Assembly (NCBI GenBank): GCA_017411235.1
Contig: JAFPMR010000167.1
Span: 1 to 5,744 of the forward strand
DNA from: Bacilli bacterium
Lineage (GTDB): Bacteria > Bacillota_I > Bacilli_A > RF39 > UBA660
Direction: 5' to 3'
DNA length: 5,744 bases
Of the stretch, positions 1 through 5,744 are shown in pieces (the first letter of the stretch is position 1; the number at the start of each line of letters is the position of its first letter). The notes beneath the pieces are model-generated. The model was given only the letters and a program-made list of their open reading frames with translations. It was not told where the DNA came from and did no database searches. Position numbers and translations under genes: made by a program.

Positions 1-1122
1 ATTAATAAATATAAAGTAGATGATGATAAAGCAGCAGCTATCTTCTTTACATCAGGAACAACAGGTTCTAATAAAGCTGTAGTACTAACACAAAAGAGTA
101 TGGCAGCTGACCTATATGGTGCTAGTAGCTTATATTTCCCATATGGTGATGTAGTAGGATTCCTACCATTCCATCATGCCTTTGGACTTATAACTGGAAT
201 TATCATGCCAATCTACTATGGTAAAGAAGTATTTATTAATAGCAGTTTAAAAAATATCTTAACTGACTTCCAAGAAAACAAACCTGCTATTATCTTCGTT
301 GTTCCATTATTTGTTGAAACATTCTATAAACAAATATGGCAAACAGCCAGAAAGCAACATAAAGAAAAATCTTTAAGAGTAGGATTAAAAGTAAGTAATG
401 CTTTACTTAAAGCTGGTATCGATATGCGTCACAAATTCTTTAAGAGCATTCATGAACAATTCGGTGGTAACTTAAAACATATGATTTGTGGTGGAGCATT
501 CCTAGATAAAAAATATGTTAAGTGGTTTAGAAGTATCGGTATCGATATTCTAAATGGTTATGGTATTACAGAATGTTCACCAGTCGTATCTGTTAATAGA
601 AATGAATTCTATAGAGATGGAAGTATTGGTGTTCCTTGTCGTGGTGTTACTGTAAAAGTAATAGATGGAGAAATCTGTGTTAAAGGCGACATCGTAATGA
701 AAGAATACTATAAAGATAAAAAAGCTACTAATAGTGTTATCTACGATGGATATTTCCATACTGGTGACCTAGGTTATATTGATAAAGATGGATTTATCTT
801 TATTAATGGAAGAAAAAAGAATATAATAATATTAAGCAATGGCGAAAACATATCTCCTGAACCAATTGAAAATGAATTGCTAAAGGATAAAGCTGTATGT
901 GAAGTTGTTGTTTATTCTAAAGACAATAAACTTGTTGCGATGATCTATCCAGAAGAAGAATATCTAGGAGATCAAGAATACTTTGATGAATTAATTTATG
1001 AATACAACAAGAATAAAGCAAAGAATCATCAAATATCACTTGTTGAACTTAGAACTACTGAATTTGTTAAAAACAATAGTAAGAAAATCATTCGTAGTAG
1101 AATAACAGAGGAGAGTATTTAA
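1..1122 (+). CDS. AMP-forming acyl-CoA/acyl-ACP synthetase, C-terminal part (5' truncated by window)
   Basis: Member of the adenylate-forming (ANL) superfamily, which activates a carboxylate with ATP to acyl-AMP and passes it to a thiol of CoA or of a carrier protein. The frame is open from base 1, so the true start is upstream; the ATG at 100 is internal because the ATP-binding loop TSGTTGSNK lies before it (bases 49-75). Other motifs, numbered from base 1: LPFHHAFGL (about 55-63), YGITE (187-191), HTGD with Asp256, GRKKN with Arg271, and a C-terminal SKKIIR whose Lys362 fits the catalytic lysine. The visible 373 residues cover most of the large domain and the whole small C-terminal domain, and look intact. 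The stop abuts the ACP start, so the likely acceptor is that ACP (inference). A long- or medium-chain fatty acid is the likeliest substrate, but specificity cannot be read here. The motifs do not look like those of the D-alanine ligase DltA. Family call is firm; acceptor and substrate are not. Confidence 0.93.
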   Translation: MNKYKVDDDKAAAIFFTSGTTGSNKAVVLTQKSMAADLYGASSLYFPYGDVVGFLPFHHAFGLITGIIMPIYYGKEVFINSSLKNILTDFQENKPAIIFVVPLFVETFYKQIWQTARKQHKEKSLRVGLKVSNALLKAGIDMRHKFFKSIHEQFGGNLKHMICGGAFLDKKYVKWFRSIGIDILNGYGITECSPVVSVNRNEFYRDGSIGVPCRGVTVKVIDGEICVKGDIVMKEYYKDKKATNSVIYDGYFHTGDLGYIDKDGFIFINGRKKNIIILSNGENISPEPIENELLKDKAVCEVVVYSKDNKLVAMIYPEEEYLGDQEYFDELIYEYNKNKAKNHQISLVELRTTEFVKNNSKKIIRSRITEESI

Positions 1123-1371
1123 ATGGCAAAGAATAAAGAAGAAAATAATCGTTTAGAAGAAATAATCGATATCATGGTAGAAACCTTAGAAGTTGATAGA
1201 GGATTATTAAATGAAAATACAAGATTTGCAGATCTAGATGTAGACTCATTAGATTTAGTTAACTTAGTTGTAGCATTTGAAAAAAGATACAATTTCGAAA
1301 TACCAGATAACGAGATTAAAAATCTACAAACAATTAAAGATGTTGTAGATTATGTAGAAAGTCATGTATAG
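1123..1371 (+). CDS. Acyl carrier protein
   Basis: Small acidic four-helix carrier of 82 residues, the usual ACP length. It carries acyl groups as thioesters on a 4'-phosphopantetheine arm in the cytoplasm. The attachment site is Ser42 in the motif DVDSLDLV, followed by the typical VAFEKRYNFEIPD segment of helices II-III and a closing IKDVVDYVES helix. The sequence is closer to fatty-acid-type ACPs (DSLD) than to DltC-type carriers. The ATG at 1123 is chosen because it directly follows the synthetase stop (TAA 1120-1122) and has a good purine-rich ribosome binding site, AGAGGAGAG at 1107-1115; the next Met is residue 18. No promoter is seen between the genes, so it should be co-transcribed with the synthetase and the downstream transferase. 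It could be the cell's main ACP or a dedicated second one; lack of other fab genes beside it favours a dedicated role (inference). Confidence 0.95.
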   Translation: MAKNKEENNRLEEIIDIMVETLEVDRGLLNENTRFADLDVDSLDLVNLVVAFEKRYNFEIPDNEIKNLQTIKDVVDYVESHV

Positions 1372-1795
1372 ACTTTTTATAGAAAAAAATATATCATCTG
1401 AAGATTTACTTAAAAAGATTTTAAAGAAATATCATATCGAATATGATATTTTTTATAATGAAAATAGAAAACCATATATAAAAAATAATCCTATCTATTT
1501 TAATATCAGCCACTCCGGAGAATATATCGTTATAGTAGTATCTGACAAGGAGATAGGAGTTGACATTCAAGAGATAACTATCAAGGAAAAGGTAGTTGAT
1601 AGGATTTGCACTGAAAACGAGAAAAAATACCCGATCACCCCAGAATACTTTACAAAATTGTGGGTAAAAAAAGAATCTTATGTAAAGAAGATTGGCATTG
1701 GCTTGAGCTTTGGTTTACAAAATGTTGATACAACTATAATTGACACTTTTGATATATACAAAATTGAAAATTATTATATCTCAGTATGTTACTAA
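1364..1795 (+). CDS. 4'-phosphopantetheinyl transferase, compact Sfp-type
   Basis: Transfers the 4'-phosphopantetheine arm from CoA to the conserved serine of a carrier protein, turning apo-ACP into holo-ACP; Mg-dependent and cytoplasmic. Family signatures are in order: NISHS (residues 47-51), IGVDIQ (64-69) with metal-binding Asp67, and KLWVKKESYVKK (98-109) with Glu104 and Lys108 in the W-x-x-KE-x-x-x-K motif. At the position of the second acidic residue of Sfp (GIDIE) this protein has Gln69. With 143 residues it is much shorter than Sfp (about 220), lacking most of the N-terminal half and part of the C-terminus, yet all core motifs are present, so it is probably compact rather than broken. 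The ATG overlaps the end of the ACP gene by 8 bases and has only a weak ribosome binding site, suggesting translational coupling. The obvious partner is the neighbouring ACP (inference). A terminator follows 8 bases after the stop. Confidence 0.9.
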   Translation: MYRLFIEKNISSEDLLKKILKKYHIEYDIFYNENRKPYIKNNPIYFNISHSGEYIVIVVSDKEIGVDIQEITIKEKVVDRICTENEKKYPITPEYFTKLWVKKESYVKKIGIGLSFGLQNVDTTIIDTFDIYKIENYYISVCY

Positions 1796-1803
1796 TATCA
1801 GTT

Positions 1804-1832
1804 AGGGTTTAACTACGTTAAATCCTTTTTTT
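1804..1832 (+). terminator. Intrinsic terminator of the synthetase-ACP-transferase operon
   Basis: A 9-bp stem, GGGTTTAAC (1805-1813) with GTTAAATCC (1817-1825), contains one G-U pair and closes a TAC loop. A run of seven T (1826-1832) follows, and A1804-T1826 can extend the stem. The position, 8 bases after the transferase stop, and the forward-strand T-run make this a standard Rho-independent terminator. It separates the operon from the adhesin promoter. There is no matching A-run on the left side, so it is not obviously bidirectional. Confidence 0.88.
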
Positions 1833-1865
1833 ATGCGGCAAAAATAAAAAATAATATTTTTTGTT

Positions 1866-1916
1866 CTTTCGTCTTGACTTTAACTTTTTTTTTGACTAGA
1901 ATAAACAGCACGAAAG
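1866..1916. repeat. 7-bp inverted repeat bracketing the adhesin promoter
   Basis: CTTTCGT (1866-1872) and its exact reverse complement ACGAAAG (1910-1916) lie on either side of the promoter, 37 bp apart. The left arm ends two bases before the -35 box and the right arm starts at the predicted transcription start. It could be a split operator for a dimeric regulator or chance. The arms are too short to call a site-specific inversion switch. Confidence 0.35.
1874..1902 (+). promoter_or_regulatory. Sigma-A-type promoter of the adhesin gene, with T9 tract in the spacer
   Basis: The -35 box TTGACT (1874-1879) and -10 box TAGAAT (1897-1902) each match the consensus at five of six positions and are separated by an optimal 17 bp. 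Transcription would begin near 1908-1910, giving a leader of about 130 nt. The A/T-tract stretch just upstream (about 1840-1865) could act as an UP element. The spacer contains nine consecutive T (1885-1893); gain or loss of bases there would change box spacing. TTGACT occurs again at 1892-1897, 18 bp downstream, overlapping the -10 box. The promoter is a strong sequence match but is not experimentally shown. Confidence 0.75.
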
Positions 1917-2040
1917 GTGAAATTTGCCTATTTGTAGAGTTAAAAAGAAAGAAGAGCGTTATAACCAAAAAGAACGCAATGAAGGGTTTGCGTAATTTTT
2001 GAGTTATAGCAAAACTAATTTCCAATCTAAGGGGGGAATT
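1909..2040 (+). promoter_or_regulatory. Long 5' leader of the adhesin mRNA with possible nested and RBS-masking hairpins
   Basis: No gene is seen in this stretch. An outer 8-bp pairing, GTTATAAC (1958-1965) with GTTATAGC (2003-2010, one G-U), encloses a perfect 6-bp hairpin, ACGCAA (1974-1979) with TTGCGT (1988-1993). A competing stem, GCGTT (1956-1960) with AACGC (1973-1977), cannot form together with the inner hairpin. Further on, 2016-2023 can pair with 2034-2041 (8 bp, one G-U), covering the end of the ribosome binding site and the first base of the start codon. These are by-eye pairings. No known riboswitch class was recognised; AT-rich DNA makes some pairings by chance. Confidence 0.35.
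2029..2036 (+). promoter_or_regulatory. G-rich ribosome binding site of the adhesin gene
   Basis: AAGGGGGG is an unusual Shine-Dalgarno with six consecutive G in place of AAGGAGG. It lies 4 bases before the first ATG (2041) and 7 bases before a second in-frame ATG (2044). The second has the more typical spacing, so the real start may be either one; the difference is a single Met. Confidence 0.75.
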
Positions 2041-5000
2041 ATGATGGAAAAGAAAGGAAAGAACATTGAAGTTAGAAATCAAAACTTATTTCTACACTTC
2101 GCAATTGGTGTTTTAGGAATCATTGCAGTACTTATATCTGTGCTAGCAATAGGACCTACAAGCATTAAGAATTTTTTAACGGGTACAAAGAATGTTACGG
2201 CAGGTGCTGATGGTGGTTGCCCAGAAGGAATGATTTGTGATGGCGAGGGCTTACCAAAACATTCAAAGACTATAACAGCTAATAAAGATGGTACATATAC
2301 CATTAAGTTAAGTGTAACCGGTGAAGCTGAAAAGCATCAAAACCATGTTAACGTTTTAGTTATAATGGATACATCAGGTAGTATGAATACTACAAGAATA
2401 AATGGTGCTAAAAATGCCGCTAATTCATTGGCTCAAGCTCTATTATCTAAAAATGGAGCAGTAGATCCAACAACTGGAGAAGCTAATGATAGTGATACAG
2501 TAGAAATGGCGTTAATAACATTTAATACAAGTGCTACAACTACTCGTACACCAACAACTTCATACAGCCAATTCCAAAGTGCTGTTAATGGCCTATGTAC
2601 TCGTGGATGTAGTGGAGGTACTAACTGGGAAGCAGCATTCCAACAAGTAGATGATGTTGACTTTGGGGATAATGATCCTACATTCGTTGTATTCTTAACA
2701 GATGGTGCACCAACATTCCGTGTGACTCAAGGAGAATGGAATGACTGGAGTAGAGAATACCAACAATGGGGTACTGGACAAGAAACAACTACAAACATGA
2801 ATCGTAGTTATACACATGCTGTTGACGATGCTCAAGCAGTAGCTGCATCTATAGGAGTAGCAAATTTCTATAGTATATTTGCTTATGGTTCAACTCAAGG
2901 AGCTCAATACTTACAAAATTTAACTGCAGCAGCAGGCGTACCTTCAAGCAATTACTATAATGCTTCTGATACAACTGCATTAAATGCAGCATTTACTCAA
3001 ATACTAGGAAGCATTGAAATGGCTGGATTTGGTAATGTAGGTATGACAGATGGAACTACAACTTCAGTTACTGCTACATCAGGAGATTTAAGTGGTAGCT
3101 TACTAGATGTTGATACAAATTCTTATAGATATAAAGTTACAGATGAAAATGGAAATGATGTAACAAGTACAATAGCAGATCTACCAGAAGCTAAATTAGT
3201 TAATGGAGCTGTTAAATGGGATTTATCAAATTTAGGTGTATTAAAGAATGGATATACTTATACTGTTGAATTCGACGTTTGGCCAAGTCAAACAACTCTA
3301 GACTTGATAGCCGACTTAAAAAATGACCCTTCAATTTATGATGATAATTCTAAGGTTAGTCCAGAAGTAAGAAAATACTTAGTTCGTACTGGTACTGCAC
3401 CAAATTACGAATACAAATTACTAACTAACACAGAAGCAACATTATCATATAAAGACACTAGAGTAGAAAATGCACAACAACAAACAGTAGGATTTGTTAA
3501 TCCGCCAGCTGTTTCAACATCAAGTGCAGAAATGTTAACTGTTGCTAAGGAATGGGAAAACGACCTAGATAGTCGTAACCAACCTCCAGTAACATTAGAT
3601 GTTAATAGAGATAGTGAAACACATTATAATGTAAGATTAGCTTCTAATAATCCAACTCCATGGAGTGATACTATTAATATTTCAGTAGGATCTTTATCAG
3701 TAGATAAAGCTAACCATACTGTTAGAGTATTAGCAGGTGGACATGATTATTCATTCGCTGAAGATCAAAATTTAACATATCACTGGGAATTAACAGCTGA
3801 TACAGTTCACCCAATGATTATTTATGATGGAACAAGTTCTGAACTTCCTAATGCAACAGAATTAGTTAAGATTTCAGATGAAGATATTCCATCAGGAATG
3901 GGTAATTATTCTTACTACGCAACAGGCGGAAAAGAATACTACAGAATCGAATTCGATGATGACGGAAAACCTAATACACCTAAAGTGGTAGGATATTATG
4001 TTGTAGATAATGCATCTAATGGATTAGTTGCAACTAACCATCGTCGTAGTTATCTAGAAATTAAAAAAGTAGTTTCTCATGCTGAAGGAACTGTACCAAC
4101 AGATGCTAAATTTAAATATACATTAACTGTTACAAACAGTAAGGCTGATCCTACTGAACCAGTAACAGATGATGATGAAATTTGGTTCTCTATATATGAC
4201 ACAAATAAAGGTGAAACTGTTACAGATGATACAATTTTAGAAGTAACAGGAGCACAATCAAATGGTTCTGGATACTATTATTTCCCAAGTGGAAATACAA
4301 TAACTTTCTACATGAAAGATGGATATAACTTAAGAGTATTAAACTTACCAACAGAATCAACATATACAATTACTGAAGCAACAGATGCAACTAATATGCC
4401 TTCTGGATATGTATTCAGTAAAGTTACTTCTGTAACAGGTATAAATGTATATAATGAGGAAACTGAAGAATCAGAATTCCAAGTACTAACAACAGAAGAT
4501 AAAACTACAAATACAATTAGTGGAACAATTGAAGAAAGTAATAGAGCATACCAAGAAATTTATACAAATGATTATACAAAGATTAATTTTGAAGTAGAAA
4601 AGACTTGGGCTGACGGAAACAACGTTGAAGGCTTAAGACCAGATTCAATTCAAGTACAACTTTATAAACAAGTTGGAACTGGCGCTAAACAAGCAGTTGG
4701 TGAACCAGTTACAATTTCACCAAATGAAAATGGATATTGGAAATATAAATTTGAAGAACTTCCAAGATATGAAGGTCAAGAAGAAATTACTTATACAGTA
4801 GAAGAAATTCTTGGAGACTTAGCTGATTTATATACAACTGAACAATCAGGAGACACAACTACAGGCATCACTATTGCTAACACTCGTACTCCAGAAAGAA
4901 CTAAGATTTCTGCAACTAAGACTTGGTCAGATAATGATGATCAAGATGGCAAGAGATCTTCAGTTGGAGCTAAAGTTCAATTATATGAATATATTGGCGA

Positions 5001-5744
5001 CACTAAATCCGCTGTAGGAAATCCAGTAGACGTTGAAGCCGTAGATGGCCAAATCGCTGAATGGACAGACTTATTAGTATATAAGAGTGGAGTACAAGTT
5101 AAATACTCAGTAGAAGAAGTATTACCAGCAAATACTGGATATACTAAATCTGGTGATGGAGCACTAATTCCAGCAGTTGTAACTAACACTGGTGTAGTAG
5201 CAATCACTAATACACATACTCCAGAAACAATTGATATCCCAGTAGAAAAAGTTTGGGAAGATACAATTGATGAATCAAATAGAGTTTCAGTAACAGTTCA
5301 ACTATATAATGGTGAAAATGCTGTTGAAGGTAAAACATTAACATTAACAGCTGATAATAGTTGGAAAGATACATTTACAGACTTACCAAAATATGAAGCT
5401 GGATCTGAAATAGAATATAGTATTAAAGAAACTCAAACAGTACCTGGATATAATGATCCATCATACTCTGAAAAAGAGGATGGTACTTTAGTAGTAACTA
5501 ATACATTAAAAACAACAAAAGTAATCGTTACAAAAGTATGGAACGATAACAATAATAAATATGGAAACCGTCCAGACGACATTGAAATAGCACTTAACTA
5601 TGGAAACAAAAAAGAAACTGTAGAAGCAGATGAAGATGGTAACTGGACAGTAACATTCGATAATTTACCATTATTTGTAGGTGGAGTAGAATATGAATAT
5701 TCTGCTGATGAAACATCTGTACCATTAGGTTATGTTAAAGGTGA
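2041..5744 (+). CDS. VWA and Cna-B repeat surface adhesin, pilus-tip-like (3' end beyond window)
   Basis: Open for 1234 codons to the window edge with no stop. Residues 1-20 are basic, and about 21-37 form a hydrophobic signal or anchor segment (no YSIRK motif and no convincing cleavage site). Residues 102-325 are a von Willebrand factor A domain with a full metal-binding MIDAS: DTSGS (Asp110, Ser112, Ser114), Thr194 and Asp221 in LTDG. Residues about 327-497 form a beta-rich domain typical of such proteins; 498-667 resemble an enlarged Cna-B module opening with VAKEW; 670-846 resemble a pilin-type isopeptide domain with Lys675/676, Glu779 (YTITE) and Asn843. Four Cna-B modules follow. The protein should be exported and probably bind host or matrix ligands through the VWA domain, held out on a protease-resistant stalk. 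Such proteins are usually sortase-anchored by a C-terminal LPxTG-like motif, which is not visible here. It has its own promoter and is not part of the upstream operon. Start 2041 is taken; 2044 is equally possible. Confidence 0.92.
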   Translation, partial: MMEKKGKNIEVRNQNLFLHFAIGVLGIIAVLISVLAIGPTSIKNFLTGTKNVTAGADGGCPEGMICDGEGLPKHSKTITANKDGTYTIKLSVTGEAEKHQNHVNVLVIMDTSGSMNTTRINGAKNAANSLAQALLSKNGAVDPTTGEANDSDTVEMALITFNTSATTTRTPTTSYSQFQSAVNGLCTRGCSGGTNWEAAFQQVDDVDFGDNDPTFVVFLTDGAPTFRVTQGEWNDWSREYQQWGTGQETTTNMNRSYTHAVDDAQAVAASIGVANFYSIFAYGSTQGAQYLQNLTAAAGVPSSNYYNASDTTALNAAFTQILGSIEMAGFGNVGMTDGTTTSVTATSGDLSGSLLDVDTNSYRYKVTDENGNDVTSTIADLPEAKLVNGAVKWDLSNLGVLKNGYTYTVEFDVWPSQTTLDLIADLKNDPSIYDDNSKVSPEVRKYLVRTGTAPNYEYKLLTNTEATLSYKDTRVENAQQQTVGFVNPPAVSTSSAEMLTVAKEWENDLDSRNQPPVTLDVNRDSETHYNVRLASNNPTPWSDTINISVGSLSVDKANHTVRVLAGGHDYSFAEDQNLTYHWELTADTVHPMIIYDGTSSELPNATELVKISDEDIPSGMGNYSYYATGGKEYYRIEFDDDGKPNTPKVVGYYVVDNASNGLVATNHRRSYLEIKKVVSHAEGTVPTDAKFKYTLTVTNSKADPTEPVTDDDEIWFSIYDTNKGETVTDDTILEVTGAQSNGSGYYYFPSGNTITFYMKDGYNLRVLNLPTESTYTITEATDATNMPSGYVFSKVTSVTGINVYNEETEESEFQVLTTEDKTTNTISGTIEESNRAYQEIYTNDYTKINFEVEKTWADGNNVEGLRPDSIQVQLYKQVGTGAKQAVGEPVTISPNENGYWKYKFEELPRYEGQEEITYTVEEILGDLADLYTTEQSGDTTTGITIANTRTPERTKISATKTWSDNDDQDGKRSSVGAKVQLYEYIGDTKSAVGNPVDVEAVDGQIAEWTDLLVYKSGVQVKYSVEEVLPANTGYTKSGDGALIPAVVTNTGVVAITNTHTPETIDIPVEKVWEDTIDESNRVSVTVQLYNGENAVEGKTLTLTADNSWKDTFTDLPKYEAGSEIEYSIKETQTVPGYNDPSYSEKEDGTLVVTNTLKTTKVIVTKVWNDNNNKYGNRPDDIEIALNYGNKKETVEADEDGNWTVTFDNLPLFVGGVEYEYSADETSVPLGYVKG
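4579..5744 (+). repeat. Array of at least four Cna-B modules encoded in the adhesin
   Basis: The protein-level repeats start at about residues 847, 953, 1063 and 1159, each about 95-110 residues; the fourth is cut by the window. Each opens with a K-x-W strand (Lys854, Lys960, Lys1070, Lys1165), has a central acid in a Y-x-V-x-E-like strand (Glu922, Glu1026, Glu1130, Glu1224), and the three complete ones close with x-x-N-T (Asn947, Asn1057, Asn1154). These are the residues that form and catalyse Lys-Asn isopeptide bonds in Cna-B and related pilin domains. The copies are well diverged at the DNA level, so this is an old domain array and not a recent tandem duplication. Confidence 0.85.

Noticed and set aside
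577..759. Reverse-strand frame of 60 codons
   Set aside because: Lies antisense within the synthetase gene and has no recognisable protein features.
100..1122. Synthetase gene starting at the ATG at 100
   Set aside because: The same frame is open back to base 1 and encodes the essential ATP-binding loop (49-75), so the gene starts upstream of the window.
1..1371. D-alanylation genes dltA/dltC
   Set aside because: The ACP has the DSLD site of fatty-acid carriers, the ligase motifs look like acyl-CoA synthetases, and no dltB/dltD is visible.
1846..1862. Second terminator (AAAAAAT / ATTTTTT hairpin)
   Set aside because: The stem is purely A-T and would be very weak; an upstream promoter A/T tract is a better explanation.
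1866..1916. Invertible promoter element
   Set aside because: The inverted repeat is only 7 bp with 37 bp between arms, much shorter than known recombinase-driven promoter switches, and no recombinase is in the window.
1909..2010. Cyclic-di-GMP riboswitch in the adhesin leader
   Set aside because: Adhesin leaders can carry these, and fragments such as CACGAAAGG and ACGCAA look superficially similar, but the conserved core and stem order of class I or II were not found. A covariance-model search would decide.
1831..2303. Two reverse-strand frames (1831-2082 and 2079-2303)
   Set aside because: They lie antisense to the promoter, leader and the start of the adhesin; the composition is that of translated AT-rich tracts and no family signature is seen.
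4977..5207. Reverse-strand frame of 76 codons
   Set aside because: Antisense shadow of a Cna-B module.

Overview
The window is low-GC, AT-rich DNA in which all genes point right. In-frame stops are TAA or TAG and every Trp codon read is TGG. Gene types (fatty-acid-type ACP, VWA/Cna-B surface protein), strong purine-rich ribosome binding sites and sigma-A-like promoter boxes suggest a Firmicutes/Bacillota (Bacilli or Clostridia) genome, perhaps an uncultured gut lineage. The genus cannot be read from this sequence.

Region 1 (1-1795) is the end of an operon of three tightly packed genes. They encode the C-terminal part of an AMP-forming acyl-CoA/acyl-ACP synthetase (its start lies upstream of the window), an acyl carrier protein starting at the very next base, and a compact Sfp-type 4'-phosphopantetheinyl transferase overlapping the ACP by 8 bases. 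Together they look like a self-contained acyl-activation module: the transferase installs the phosphopantetheine arm on the ACP, and the ligase activates a carboxylic acid with ATP, probably to load it on that arm. A clear intrinsic terminator (1804-1832) closes the operon.

Region 2 (1833-2040) is non-coding and regulatory. It has a near-consensus promoter (TTGACT, 17 bp, TAGAAT) whose spacer contains an uninterrupted run of nine T. A leader of about 130 nt follows, with several possible hairpins, one of which would cover part of the ribosome binding site. A 7-bp inverted repeat brackets the promoter.

Region 3 (2041-5744, running off the window) is one long open frame of at least 1234 codons. 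It encodes a secreted or membrane-anchored surface adhesin: an N-terminal hydrophobic segment, a von Willebrand factor A domain with a complete MIDAS, further beta-rich domains, and an array of at least four Cna-B modules that each keep the visible residues for intramolecular Lys-Asn isopeptide bonds. This resembles a Gram-positive pilus-tip or stalk adhesin. The C-terminal anchor and any sortase lie beyond the window.

The most interesting observation is the poly-T tract inside the adhesin promoter spacer. It is a classic arrangement for phase variation by slipped-strand mispairing, although that is inferred from a single sequence.
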